The notes: generated by a model from the letters alone, not told the origin. A stretch of 64,000 nucleotides of DNA from Thioalkalivibrio sp. ALJ24 (GCF_000377785.1 NZ_KB898733.1:3622-67621), one strand, 5' to 3'; shown: positions 8,384-17,063, counted from the first letter of the stretch. Program-made: numbers and translations.

Positions 8384-9562
8384 GTGATACGCGGCATGTT
8401 CCAGGGGCGTAACGGCAACCAGATCTTTGCCTTGCGGTTGGGACTGGTGGCTGCGGTGGTGCTTGCGTTGCTGGTGGCACTCATTGTGTTGCCGGATGAC
8501 GGGGGCCTGCCGGACGGTGCCGTGACTGCGCCGATTCCCGAACGCGTGGTCAGGGCCGAGGTGCGCGCGGATGGGGAGTTGCGGGCCAGCGGGCAGCGGG
8601 CCCTTTTTGCCCGGGTCCCGGGCGCGGTGGTGGAGATTCCTCGGGGGCGCGGTGAGGTCAGCAAAGGCGATGTGCTGGTCGAGCTGGATGACCGCCAGGT
8701 TCGGCATGAGCACCGCGAGGCCGAAGCGGCAATTTGGAGTGCCAAGGCAGAAGAGGCCACCGCGGTGAGCCGGTATGAACAGGCGCGCAGCAGCAAGGAG
8801 CGCGCCCGCCGGCTGGCGAACCAGGACCTGATCCCGCGCGAGGAGTTCGAACAGGCGCGGGCAGATTATCTGGAGGCCCGAGCGGCACGGGAAAGGGCCG
8901 AAGCAGAGGTCGAACGTGCCCGTGTGCACCTGCAGCGTACCAGTGAGGATCTTGAGAACACCCGGATCAAAAGTCCGTTCGACGGGGTCCTGTTGTCGGT
9001 GCACGCAGAGCCGGGGCAACCCGTTTCGTCGAGTACTTCGACGCCTTTGGCAGAGGTCGCTCCTTCCCTGAATGAAATACGCGTGTTCCTGGATGTGCAT
9101 GAGGCGGACGTCGGTCGAGTAGAAGCCGGGCAGGAAGTGCAGTTTTCCATCGAGGCGCGCCCCGGCGAGGACCACCGCGCCACTGTGGAGGAAGTCGAAC
9201 GGGGTGCTCGGAACAGCGATGGCGTGCGGCATTACCGGGTGATTGCCCGGACGGCGAATGAGAATGGGGCTTTCTACCCGGGCATGAGTGCCCGGGCGCG
9301 GATCGACGTCGGTGACAATCGGGAACGCCGGGCGGTGCCGGTCGAAGCCCTCGCGTATCAGCCGCCGTCGGAATTCCAGGGCGAGCACGAAGAGAGAGTG
9401 AAGTCCCTCAGGGACAAGGACTTCACGGTCATCTGGGTGGTCGACGATGCGGGGCGCGTAGAGCCCGCTGGCGTGCAAATCGATTTTCAGGATGACGAGT
9501 ACGCGGCCCTTGAAGATGCGGATGGGGACCTGGCGAACGTTCGCGTCCTGCTGGACGAGTGA
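8384..9562 (+). CDS. MacA/HlyD-like periplasmic adaptor (RND/ABC3 type)
   Basis: 392 residues from GTG 8384; an ATG at 8396 is an alternative. One membrane span lies near residues 15-35 (GLVAAVVLALLVALIVLP). Half of the lipoyl domain (GAVVEIPRGRGEVSKGDVLV), a coiled coil (~110-190) with the second half (TRIKSPFDGVLLSVHAEPG-like, here NTRIKSPFDGVLLSV), and a beta-barrel domain follow. This is the order of MacA. It should bridge the MacB-like permease to the TolC encoded just upstream. Its stop lies 8 bp before the ATPase start. Confidence 0.9.
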   Translation: MIRGMFQGRNGNQIFALRLGLVAAVVLALLVALIVLPDDGGLPDGAVTAPIPERVVRAEVRADGELRASGQRALFARVPGAVVEIPRGRGEVSKGDVLVELDDRQVRHEHREAEAAIWSAKAEEATAVSRYEQARSSKERARRLANQDLIPREEFEQARADYLEARAARERAEAEVERARVHLQRTSEDLENTRIKSPFDGVLLSVHAEPGQPVSSSTSTPLAEVAPSLNEIRVFLDVHEADVGRVEAGQEVQFSIEARPGEDHRATVEEVERGARNSDGVRHYRVIARTANENGAFYPGMSARARIDVGDNRERRAVPVEALAYQPPSEFQGEHEERVKSLRDKDFTVIWVVDDAGRVEPAGVQIDFQDDEYAALEDADGDLANVRVLLDE

Positions 9563-9569
9563 AGGACCC

Positions 9570-10277
9570 GTGTCCGAAGTCCTGGCACTGGACAAGGTGG
9601 AGAAGGGGTTTTCGGTGGGCGGCCACCGGGTCGAGCCCCTGCGGGGTGCCAGCATCACGGTGGCGCGCGGGGATTACGTCTCGATTGTCGGTCCCTCCGG
9701 CTCCGGCAAGTCCACGCTGCTCCACGTACTGGGCTGTCTGGAACGCCCCGACCGCGGTGTGGTGCGGGTGGAAGGGACGGAAACGTCGTCCCTGTCGGAC
9801 GAGGCCCTGTCCACTTTTCGCGGCAGGGTTCTGGGGTTCGTTTTTCAGCGTTTCCACCTGGTGGACCGCATGAGCGCACTGCGCAACGTGGCGATGCCGC
9901 TGGATTATCGCGACGATCTTACGCTGCGGGAGAAAACGGAACGGTCGCAACACGCGCTAAGTCAGGTTGGACTCGACTCGCATGCCGAACATCGACCGCG
10001 TCAGCTCTCCGGGGGACAGCAGCAACGGGTGGCGATCGCGCGGGCGCTGGCGGTGCGCCCGCGGATCCTTCTGCTGGACGAGCCGACCGGCAACCTGGAT
10101 CCGGAAACGGGTGCGTCGGTGATGCGGATCATCGAAACGCTGCAGGGCCAGGAACCGGACCTGGCGGTCATTCTCGTGACCCATGACATGGACCTGGCTG
10201 CGCGGGCGACTTTCAGTTATCGGCTAGAACAGGGGCAGCTGCGTCGGGTTCCGCCGGTCGGGGAGGGCATCCGCTGA
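9570..10277 (+). CDS. MacB/LolD-type ABC transporter ATPase
   Basis: 235 residues from GTG 9570, the first in-frame start consistent with the family ([17 protein letters not shown]). Walker [11 protein letters not shown]-loop region [18 protein letters not shown], signature [16 protein letters not shown], Walker [13 protein letters not shown] and the switch His (VILVTHDMD) are all present. In classical MacB this domain is fused to the permease; here it is a separate gene overlapping the permease start by one base, as in LolCDE. It powers a mechanotransmission-type exporter with genes 7001-11506. Confidence 0.93.
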   Translation: MSEVLALDKVEKGFSVGGHRVEPLRGASITVARGDYVSIVGPSGSGKSTLLHVLGCLERPDRGVVRVEGTETSSLSDEALSTFRGRVLGFVFQRFHLVDRMSALRNVAMPLDYRDDLTLREKTERSQHALSQVGLDSHAEHRPRQLSGGQQQRVAIARALAVRPRILLLDEPTGNLDPETGASVMRIIETLQGQEPDLAVILVTHDMDLAARATFSYRLEQGQLRRVPPVGEGIR

Positions 10278-11506
10278 TGCATGTCCGGCTTGCCGAGTTC
10301 CTGACCAGCCTGGGGGATGCGCTCGCCCTGTTGCGCGAGCACAAGGTCCGTTCCGCACTCACCATTCTGGGGATTGCGGTCGGCATCTGGTCGGTGGTGA
10401 CACTCATCGGCATTGGTCTGGGTGCCAAGAACTACATCGAGGCCCAGGTGCAGGTGCTGGGGTCGGATCTGCTGGTGGTGACCCCCGGGAACCCCGAAGA
10501 CCCGACGTCATTCTTCGATCCGCGGATCGCGGAAAGCCTGCATGCCAGGGATGCGCAGGAGATCGCATCCGGGATCGAACATGTCCGTGATGCGGCCCCG
10601 GTCTATCAGATCCGTGGCGAGCTCCGGCGCAGTGACCGGCGTGCCGTGGGCACGATGGTGGGAACGACGCCCGGTTACTTCGCTATGCGGGACATGGAAA
10701 TCGCGCGCGGGCGGGGCCTGACGGAGAGCGATGCAAACCGGGGTTCGGCGGTCGGGGTGATAGGTGCCGAACTGGCGGACCGTCTGTTCGGTAACCGACC
10801 GGCCCTGGGGCGCGTCGTGCAGTTTCAGGAGCGCTCGGTCGAGGTGGTCGGGGTGCTTGCGGAACGCGAGGATGCGGCTCTGGGCGACGGGCAGGATACC
10901 GAACTGCTGGTGCCGGTGAGCTTTGTCCAGCGGCAGGTGGAAGGGGTGCAGCACGTGCAGCACATCCTCGTGGAGGCGGACCGCGAGTACAAGGACGCCG
11001 TAGAGCGTTCGATTGAACTGTATCTGATGTCGGCGAAGCGCAACCTGGCACGTAACGGTGCGGCCCACAGCGTGACCGATTTCGGCGAGATTGCGAGCCT
11101 TGCCGGGCGCATCGTTGATGCGATGACCTGGATTCTGGTCAGCATTGCCGGAGTGAGCCTCGTCGTGGGTGGAATCGGCGTGATGAACGTGATGCTGGCC
11201 TCGGTCAGCGAGCGGGTCAGCGAGATCGGGATCCGGCGCGCCGTGGGCGCGACGGCCGGACGGATCCGAATGCAGTTTCTCGGGGAAGCGGCGATGCTGA
11301 CGGTCGTGGGTGGATTGATTGGCCTGGCGCTGGCCGGCCTTTCGCTGCTGCTGGTCGCGCAGTTTCTGCCGTGGACGCCGGAGCTCGACTTGCTCATTGT
11401 TCTTGCGGTGGTGTTGTTCTCGGCGTCGATCGGCGGTTTTTTCGGGTATTACCCGGCGCAGAAGGCGTCGACGCTGTCCCCGATGGAAGCGTTGCGCTAC
11501 GACTAG
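10277..11506 (+). CDS. MacB-like ABC3 (FtsX family) permease
   Basis: 409 residues. One span near residues 22-50 (SALTILGIAVGIWSVVTLIG), then a ~220-residue periplasmic core domain of the MacB type (MacB_PCD), then three spans from about residue 280 (MTWILVSIAGVSLVVGGIGV) with the conserved EIGIRRAVGA loop. It ends YYPAQKASTLSPMEALRYD, typical of MacB. It starts within the ATPase stop codon (TGATG). Such permeases do not move substrate through the inner membrane but push periplasmic substrate through TolC. A matured peptide would therefore need either another route to the periplasm or an unusual mechanism. Confidence 0.93.
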   Translation: MHVRLAEFLTSLGDALALLREHKVRSALTILGIAVGIWSVVTLIGIGLGAKNYIEAQVQVLGSDLLVVTPGNPEDPTSFFDPRIAESLHARDAQEIASGIEHVRDAAPVYQIRGELRRSDRRAVGTMVGTTPGYFAMRDMEIARGRGLTESDANRGSAVGVIGAELADRLFGNRPALGRVVQFQERSVEVVGVLAEREDAALGDGQDTELLVPVSFVQRQVEGVQHVQHILVEADREYKDAVERSIELYLMSAKRNLARNGAAHSVTDFGEIASLAGRIVDAMTWILVSIAGVSLVVGGIGVMNVMLASVSERVSEIGIRRAVGATAGRIRMQFLGEAAMLTVVGGLIGLALAGLSLLLVAQFLPWTPELDLLIVLAVVLFSASIGGFFGYYPAQKASTLSPMEALRYD

Positions 11507-11530
11507 TTGGACCAATGACGCGAGGGAAGC

Positions 11531-12013
11531 ATGGCATCACTTTACAGCAAACTGGCGCGCCGCCCTCTGGGGGTGCTGGAAGAGCTCGAAGGAGGCGTCG
11601 CGGAATGGCTGCAGGGGATAGGGCTCCTGCTAGTGATCGTGGTGCTCAACACTGCACTCAGCCTGCTGGCCGGTGCAAAGACGCCCGTGGAGGAATTCCT
11701 TGAGGCGTTGCAGGCGGCGGTCTCGTTCTCTGTGCTGCTTGCGGCCAGCGTCTGGGTGGTTCTGGCTCTGGTCCTCGGCCGGACCGAGTCGCCGCTGAAG
11801 ATTCATGCAGCCAGTATCATCATCATGCTACCGCTGATCCTCGGGCCCGTTCCGGTGATGGGGTTGATCGCCGTGCTCGTGACCTTCGGGCTGGTCTATG
11901 TGCTGCTGCACCAGATCGCCCGCCTGAGCCGGGGGCAGGCTGCGGGCCTGATGCTGCTGGTCTGGGCCATCATCGCGGTGGTGGCCGTTGCCTATGCACG
12001 GTTGTGGGCATGA
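11531..12013 (+). CDS. Small multi-spanning membrane protein (Yip1-like fold), possible accessory or immunity factor
   Basis: 160 residues with about four to five hydrophobic segments, among them GIGLLLVIVVLNTALSLLAG, VSFSVLLAASVWVVLALVLG, IIIMLPLILGPVPVMGLIAV and LMLLVWAIIAVVAVAYARLW. The N-terminus contains an amphipathic stretch. The spacing of spans resembles Yip1-type membrane proteins. It sits between the permease and the C39 peptidase, with its stop overlapping the peptidase ATG. In bacteriocin operons such small membrane proteins often give self-protection; a role in transport is equally possible. No catalytic motif is seen. Confidence 0.65.
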   Translation: MASLYSKLARRPLGVLEELEGGVAEWLQGIGLLLVIVVLNTALSLLAGAKTPVEEFLEALQAAVSFSVLLAASVWVVLALVLGRTESPLKIHAASIIIMLPLILGPVPVMGLIAVLVTFGLVYVLLHQIARLSRGQAAGLMLLVWAIIAVVAVAYARLWA

Positions 12014-12522
12014 GCCGCGGCGAACGGGTAGTGCGGCAGACCCATGCCCGCACCTGCGGCGCGGCGGCCCTGGCAACCCTCCTGCGGGAGGTGCTGGGCC
12101 AGCCCGCGGACGAGGCCGGCATCCTGCGTAAACTGGGTACCCGGAAGGCGGTGGACATGGATCGACTGCGGCGCTGCGCGGCGGGTCTGGGGCTGCGGGC
12201 ACATGGCTATGCGCTGGATACCGCGACGCTGGGGCGTGTCGGACGGCCCGGGATTCTGCATCTGCAGGGCTCGCGTGAGCTGGGCCACTATGTCGTGCTG
12301 CGCGGAGTGGATGCGGAGAACATACGCCTCGCTGACCCCGCGCGCGGTGATCGGTATGTAAGCCGTGACGCATTCGAGGTGCTGTGGACCGCCGGGCGCG
12401 GCGAAGGCCGCGTGCTGTACGTGGACCAGGCGGATTCGGACTGGCTGCCCCTCAAGGGCCCGGAGGATCTGCCCGGTCGCCGGGCCGAATCCTCACCGCT
12501 GGACTGGTTCCCGCCCGCTTAG
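12010..12522 (+). CDS. Free-standing C39 family peptidase
   Basis: 170 residues from ATG 12010, which overlaps the upstream stop (ATGA). The triad of bacteriocin-processing C39 enzymes is intact: Gln10 and Cys16 in QTHARTCGAAALATLL, His93 in GHYVVLRGV, Asp109 in LADPARG. No signal peptide or membrane span, so it is probably cytoplasmic. C39 domains normally form the N-terminus of PCAT exporters and cleave after Gly-Gly leaders; here the domain is separate, and the local transporter is of the MacB type. The nearest double-glycine precursor is at 6593-6775. About 40 residues after the domain are of unknown function (ends LDWFPPA). Confidence 0.92.
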   Translation: MSRGERVVRQTHARTCGAAALATLLREVLGQPADEAGILRKLGTRKAVDMDRLRRCAAGLGLRAHGYALDTATLGRVGRPGILHLQGSRELGHYVVLRGVDAENIRLADPARGDRYVSRDAFEVLWTAGRGEGRVLYVDQADSDWLPLKGPEDLPGRRAESSPLDWFPPA

Positions 12523-12528
12523 GAATAC

Positions 12529-12550
12529 GCGCCCGGATGGTCCCGGGCGC
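12529..12550. terminator. Hairpin terminator between the convergent C39 and prepilin peptidase genes
   Basis: GCGCCCGG (12529-12536) and CCGGGCGC (12543-12550) form a perfect 8-bp stem with a 6-nt loop. It sits between two convergent stops (12522 and 12553). The T tract is poor on both strands, so efficiency is uncertain. Confidence 0.55.
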
Positions 12551-12552
12551 CT

Positions 12553-13065
12553 TCAGGCCGGCCACGCCAGCGGGAACGCGTAGACGACGAGCCCGGCGGC
12601 GAAGCCGACCCCCAGCGGGATGCGGCGCAGATCGGCGGTCGCGACCCCGCGACCGAGCCGCTGCACGCTGGCAGGCAGAGGCAGAGTGGTGACTGCGGCC
12701 GAGCGCCCGGCGAGGGTGGTACCCAGCAATAAAACCGCCAGCCCGCCTGCCCCGAGGACGGCCGCCAGCACGGCGGGGAACCCGCCGAGCAGTGCCACCG
12801 CCACCAACATCTTCACGTCACCGCCACCCAGCTTGCCGAGCAGGTAGCCCGGCAGGGCGAATGCCAGCGCCAGACCGATGCCGCCCAGCGCATGGGTCCA
12901 GGGTGCCTGGCCCAGCAGGGTGAACTGGAACGCCACCACATAGACGGCCCCCGCCAGCATGGCGGGGGCCGTCAGGGCGTTGGGGATGCGTCGTTCACGC
13001 CAGTCGAGGGCGGCGCAGGCGAGCGCCCACAGGGCAAGGCCGATGGCTGTCAGCAAAGGCCACAT
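12553..13065 (-). CDS. tadV: A24 prepilin peptidase (TadV/CpaA)
   Basis: 170 residues, almost all hydrophobic spans. The two catalytic Asp motifs of the A24 family are present: LDWRERRIPN near the start and GGGDVKML near residue 83. The short form without the N-terminal methylase domain is typical of TadV/CpaA, which cleaves Flp prepilins and pseudopilins at the inner membrane. It lies directly downstream of the Flp pilin gene on the same strand (44 bp between them) and divergent from the Tad assembly operon. Confidence 0.92.
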   Translation of the reverse strand: MWPLLTAIGLALWALACAALDWRERRIPNALTAPAMLAGAVYVVAFQFTLLGQAPWTHALGGIGLALAFALPGYLLGKLGGGDVKMLVAVALLGGFPAVLAAVLGAGGLAVLLLGTTLAGRSAAVTTLPLPASVQRLGRGVATADLRRIPLGVGFAAGLVVYAFPLAWPA

Positions 13066-13108
13066 CGCGGGTCAGCATGCCTGTCCGATCACGTTGTCAT
13101 CCGATCCC

Positions 13109-13279
13109 TCAGGTCTCGGGCATGTGACCACTGATGGTTTCAAACAGATCACTAATGTGCCCGCCCAAAACCTCCGCTGTTCCAGCAATTGCCACGGCGA
13201 TCAACGCGGCGATCAACGCATATTCGATGGCAGAAGCTCCTTCTTCGTCGTTCCAGAGGTTACGGATGAAATACTTCAT
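13109..13279 (-). CDS. flp: Flp/Fap family type IVb pilin
   Basis: 56 residues from the ATG at 13279, which has AAGGAG 7 nt upstream; a start seven codons earlier lacks this. Leader MKYFIRNLWNDEEG, predicted cleavage after Gly, then ASAIEYALIAALIAVAIAG with the Flp Glu at +5 and following Tyr. A short C-terminal tail (HISDLFETISGHMPET) ends it. This is the major Tad pilus subunit, cut by TadV and polymerised by TadA/TadB/TadC. It is transcribed away from cpaB across a ~300-bp intergenic region. Confidence 0.95.
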   Translation of the reverse strand: MKYFIRNLWNDEEGASAIEYALIAALIAVAIAGTAEVLGGHISDLFETISGHMPET

Positions 13280-13580
13280 GGCGTACTCCTTGATGTCCAC
13301 AATTCACGGGCGGGTTATTCCATTCATGCTGAACCCGTAAGGAATTTCCGCGAGCGGCTTGTCCGGGGCAAATACCCATAAATTGAAAGGTACATAAGCA
13401 AACACTTACGAAAGAACTAGCACCTAAGTATGATTGCCGCCGTCGCTATGCGGAAACCATCGTGTAGGCCATACGGCGGGGCGACGGTCTCGAGGGGGAC
13501 GTGGAGTCCGGGCGGTCATACCGGCCATGTCGGCGGAGCATGGGACATGACGCCGGAACGAGGCAAAAGGAGAAGAGTTG
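13280..13580. promoter_or_regulatory. Divergent intergenic region between flp and the Tad assembly operon
   Basis: About 300 bp, with an AT-rich patch at 13370-13430 unlike the surrounding DNA. It must hold promoters for both directions. I could not pick a convincing -35/-10 pair or a sigma-54 site. The cpaB start has AAAGGAGAAG before it. A short inverted pair CGGGTT/AACCCG lies near 13312-13339. Confidence 0.4.
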
Positions 13581-14561
13581 ATGAGCAGCCGATTGCTGAT
13601 GGGGCTGGCCGTGGTGTTTTTCGCGGCGGCGCTGGTGCTGGGCTGGCTGGGGATCCAGTTGTCCACCACGCCGGACGTGAGCGAGCCGGAGATCGAAGCT
13701 CGTGAGGAAGAAGAGCCGGACCCCCGAGAGGACGCTGAAGATTCGGTCGACGAGGACCGGGTGGACGTGGTGTTCGCCAGCCGGGATCTGGCCGCGGGCG
13801 AGCTGGTACGGGCTGAGGACCTGCACGTGGAACGCCTGCGCGAGGTTCCTCCCCTCGCCTTTGGGAAGAAGGAAGAGGTCGTGGGGCGGATGCTCGCGAG
13901 CCGGGTGCGCGCTCACGAGCCCCTGACGGAAGCGCGCTTTGCCCGGGCGAGTCAGCTGACCCGTTCGCTGGGGCCGGGGGAGCGGGCCGTGGCCATCAGT
14001 GTCAATGATGAAACGGGCGCTGGCGGCTTTCTGCGGCCGGGCGATCGTGTGGACGTGCTCCTGCATCTGCCGGGCGAACGGCGGGCCGATGTCGATGAAT
14101 CGGCGCAGCATGCCCACCGCAATCTCCGTGTACTGGCCTATGGCAAGGATCTGGCGGTCCCGGCCGATGGCGTTGTCGATCGTGACGAGGACGACGAGGG
14201 CAGCCGGCGTCGCGGAGCCAGTACCGCCGTGCTGGCGGTGCCGGACGAGGAGGCGACGCGTCTGATGCTGGCTGATCATGCCGGTTCGTTGCGTCTGGCC
14301 GCGCGGCCGGCGGTGGAACGGCGGCCCGACTTCGACCGCGAAGCCTTCAACGAATACGACGAGCGCGAGCGGCAGGACCCGTTGACCCTGGACGTGCTGC
14401 GAGAACCCGGAGACGAAGACGGGGACCGCGGTCTGCTGGCGCTGGACGATCTGCGGCCGGAACCGCGGCGCGAGGAAGCCGAACCCGGCGCGCCGGAGCC
14501 GCCGCCGGTATTTTTGCACCGTGGCGGCGATTCCGAAGCGATTCAACCATCCGAGCAGTGA
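13581..14561 (+). CDS. cpaB: Flp pilus assembly protein CpaB/RcpC
   Basis: 326 residues from ATG 13581. One N-terminal span (LMGLAVVFFAAALVLGWLGI) anchors it. An acidic linker (residues ~35-55), then a SAF domain (VVFASRDLAAGELVRAEDLH), and the RcpC segment with RAVAISVNDETGAGGFLRPGDRVDV follow. CpaB/RcpC works in the periplasm with the secretin. The C-terminus is an unusually long charged tail (RPEPRREEAEPGAPEPPP). It opens the Tad assembly operon, and the secretin gene follows 10 bp after its stop. Confidence 0.9.
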   Translation: MSSRLLMGLAVVFFAAALVLGWLGIQLSTTPDVSEPEIEAREEEEPDPREDAEDSVDEDRVDVVFASRDLAAGELVRAEDLHVERLREVPPLAFGKKEEVVGRMLASRVRAHEPLTEARFARASQLTRSLGPGERAVAISVNDETGAGGFLRPGDRVDVLLHLPGERRADVDESAQHAHRNLRVLAYGKDLAVPADGVVDRDEDDEGSRRRGASTAVLAVPDEEATRLMLADHAGSLRLAARPAVERRPDFDREAFNEYDERERQDPLTLDVLREPGDEDGDRGLLALDDLRPEPRREEAEPGAPEPPPVFLHRGGDSEAIQPSEQ

Positions 14562-14571
14562 GGGGGTAGTG

Positions 14572-15849
14572 ATGCACGCAATGACAGGGAAGCCGGCCGG
14601 CGCGCCCGGGCCCCGGCGCATGATGAAGCTGGTGGCGGTGGCTGCGCTGGCGTGGGCGGTGGCGGCGCCGGCAACAGCGGGTTGTGATCGCGTTAACGAG
14701 ATCATGCCGCACATGCAGCATATGGATGAAGGCACCCAGAAAAGGATCGAGTTTCCTACGCGGATCGAGAGAGTCGCGGTCGGCGACGACGCGGTGGCGG
14801 ACGTGGCCGCCGTGAATGGCAACGAAGTCCTGGTGACGGGGGTGGGGGGCGGCCTGACATCGCTGTACGTCTGGACCTCCTGCAACCCTGATCCGGAACG
14901 TTCGCTGGTGACGGTATCCGCCAGTGAGGCGTTGAAAGTTCATGAGCGCGAACATAGCCGCGAGGAGGTGGCGGATCTCCCGATGCAGGTGCAGGCGGAT
15001 ATCCGGCTGGTGGAAGTCAGCCGTTCCAAGCTGCGGGAACTCGGGGCTTCGTTCCTGGGCCGCCGGGGTTCTTCGAACTTCCTGTTCGGTACCCCGGGGG
15101 TCGTGGATGGTCGCGGGGTGCCCGGGGGGATTGCCGGTGCCTCATCGGGCATCCCGGGGTCGGAAGATGGTTTCAATATCTTTTATGGCGGAGGCGGGGA
15201 CCGTTTCCTTTCGCTGATCAACGCGCTGGAATCCAGCGACTTCGCCTACACCCTCGCCGAACCCAGTCTTGTCGCCCTGAGCGGGCAGAACGCGACGTTC
15301 CACGCCGGGGGCGAGTTCCCGGTTCCGGTCCCGACGTCGGGGTCCGATTCGGTGAACGTGCAGTTCAAGGAGTTCGGCGTCCGGGTCTCGCTGACACCGA
15401 CGGTGATCGACGAGAACCAGGTGACCCTCAAGGTGGCCCCGGAGGTGAGCGAGCTGGATCAGTCGTCGGGTGTGCAGATCGAGGGGACCATGGTGCCCGG
15501 TATCCGGGTTCGGCGAACGGATACGACGGTCTCCCTGGGGGACGGCGAGAGTTTCGTGATTTCGGGGCTGGTGAGCAGCAGTACCGCGTCGCAGGTGGAT
15601 CGCCTGCCGGGACTGGGAGAGATTCCGGTGCTCGGGGCCTTTTTCCGCAACTCAATGGTGGAAGAGGATGATCGAGAACTGCTGATGATCGTGACCCCGC
15701 ATCTGGTGCAGCCGATGTCGCGAGACGCGGATCTCCCGGATCTCCCGGGGGAGGCGTATCGGGAGTATTCGCCGAATGCGGCCGAGCAGTTCTTCCTGGA
15801 GGACGGCAGTTTCGATCGTCTCCGGAGCGGCAGCGGAGAGGCCCGGTGA
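14572..15849 (+). CDS. cpaC: Tad secretin CpaC/RcpA
   Basis: 425 residues from ATG 14572 (preceded by GAGGGGG); a signal peptide runs to about residue 38 (MMKLVAVAALAWAVAAPATA). An N-terminal BON/pilus-assembly domain (FPTRIERVAVGDDAVADVAA) precedes the secretin domain, with VQADIRLVEVSRSKLRELG, ALSGQNATFHAGGEFPVPVP and the VPGLGEIPVLGAFFRN-type motif (here LPGLGEIPVLGAFFRNSM). It forms the outer membrane pore for the Flp pilus. The tadZ start overlaps its stop. Confidence 0.93.
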   Translation: MHAMTGKPAGAPGPRRMMKLVAVAALAWAVAAPATAGCDRVNEIMPHMQHMDEGTQKRIEFPTRIERVAVGDDAVADVAAVNGNEVLVTGVGGGLTSLYVWTSCNPDPERSLVTVSASEALKVHEREHSREEVADLPMQVQADIRLVEVSRSKLRELGASFLGRRGSSNFLFGTPGVVDGRGVPGGIAGASSGIPGSEDGFNIFYGGGGDRFLSLINALESSDFAYTLAEPSLVALSGQNATFHAGGEFPVPVPTSGSDSVNVQFKEFGVRVSLTPTVIDENQVTLKVAPEVSELDQSSGVQIEGTMVPGIRVRRTDTTVSLGDGESFVISGLVSSSTASQVDRLPGLGEIPVLGAFFRNSMVEEDDRELLMIVTPHLVQPMSRDADLPDLPGEAYREYSPNAAEQFFLEDGSFDRLRSGSGEAR

Positions 15850-17063
15850 TGACGGAAGAACCGAGACTGGATGCGCCTTCCCGTTTCGTGGCGAGTCTGC
15901 TGGGTGGCCGCGAGCTGGAGTGGCTGAAGATGAGTCTGGGTGACCTCGGCGCAGTTGTTCCGGCCGAATCGGATCAGCTCGACGAGGTGCTGGGGCTGCT
16001 GGACCTCGGCGATGCCCGGGTGATGTTCGTCGGGGTGACGGCGGGTGATCTGAATCGTGCCTCGGCCCTGATTGAGGGAATCACGGCCGCGCGGCCGATG
16101 CTGACCGTCATCGCGGTCGGTGACGGTAATGCACGCGACGAGCTGCTGGCCGCGATGCGTGCCGGTGCACGTGACTTTCTCGCGGTCGGGACCCGGGCGA
16201 GCGAGGTACGGGCACTGGTGCGCCGGGCACTCGATCGTGTTCCGGTCCAGCAGGATGATCGCGATGATCGGGGCGTGGTGTGGGCGGTCATGAACGCCCG
16301 CCCCGATTTGTCGAATGCCTTCATTGCTTCCCATCTGGCGGTTGGTCTGCGGCACGAGAAACCGTCCTCGCGGGTGCTGCTCCTGGATCTGGGCGTGCCG
16401 TCCGGTGATTGCCTGACACTCCTCGGTCTGGAGTCGTCTTTCACCTTTTTTGATGCGATGCGCAACCTCCGGCGCCTCGACCAGACGTTGCTGGAGAGCG
16501 CGTTGCCGTCCGACGGCTCGGGGGTCCACGTGCTGTCCATCCCGGAAGACGGCGATGGGGAAGAAGAGGTTTCCACCGCCGAGTTGTATCTGCTGCTGGG
16601 CACCCTGAAGCGTCATTACTCGCATGTGGTCGTGAATCTGGGGGGGCTTCCGCAGGGCGCCTTCCTCCATGTGATGCTGAATAATGCCGATGAGGTGCTG
16701 CAGCTGGTGGACCAGAGCGTGCCCAGTTTCCGACAGAACGTGAAACGCCTGGATCAGATGCGCACGGCCGGGACGCAGATCCGCTCGTTGCGCGTGGTGG
16801 TTGACCGTGTTCAGTCACGGTTGGCCCCTGATGCGGATACGGTTGCTGAACGGATCGGGGCGCCGTTGTTGGCAACGCTCCCGGGGAATGGTCTGCAGCG
16901 GATGCGGGCGATCAATCTGGGCAAGAGTCTGTTCGAGATGGCGCCGCGGGACAGCCTGGTTGCGGGCATCCGGACGCTGATCCGCCGTCTGGATGCCCAC
17001 CAGGGTGACCGCCCCGGGGGGGTCCGCGAGTGGCTGCGCGGCATGACCAGGAGGAACGGATGA
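15849..17063 (+). CDS. tadZ: TadZ/CpaE-like pilus localisation protein, Walker A degenerate
   Basis: 404 residues from ATG 15849. Residues ~30-125 look like an atypical receiver domain (MFVGVTAGDLNRASALIEGI), followed by a MinD/ParA-like domain. Where the P-loop should follow the first strand (VVWAVMNARPDLSNAFIASH) there is no Gly-rich Lys motif. Later parts of the fold (SRVLLLDLGVPSGDCLTLLG, HVVVNLGG, LRVVVDRVQSRLAPDADTV) are kept. TadZ normally targets the Tad machine to the cell pole. This copy probably does not hydrolyse ATP. Its start and stop overlap both neighbours. Confidence 0.85.
   Translation: MTEEPRLDAPSRFVASLLGGRELEWLKMSLGDLGAVVPAESDQLDEVLGLLDLGDARVMFVGVTAGDLNRASALIEGITAARPMLTVIAVGDGNARDELLAAMRAGARDFLAVGTRASEVRALVRRALDRVPVQQDDRDDRGVVWAVMNARPDLSNAFIASHLAVGLRHEKPSSRVLLLDLGVPSGDCLTLLGLESSFTFFDAMRNLRRLDQTLLESALPSDGSGVHVLSIPEDGDGEEEVSTAELYLLLGTLKRHYSHVVVNLGGLPQGAFLHVMLNNADEVLQLVDQSVPSFRQNVKRLDQMRTAGTQIRSLRVVVDRVQSRLAPDADTVAERIGAPLLATLPGNGLQRMRAINLGKSLFEMAPRDSLVAGIRTLIRRLDAHQGDRPGGVREWLRGMTRRNG

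Noticed and set aside
12529-12550. GCGCCCGG sequence as the start of a tRNA-Arg gene
   Set aside because: It is one arm of a terminator hairpin with no D-arm or anticodon arm following.
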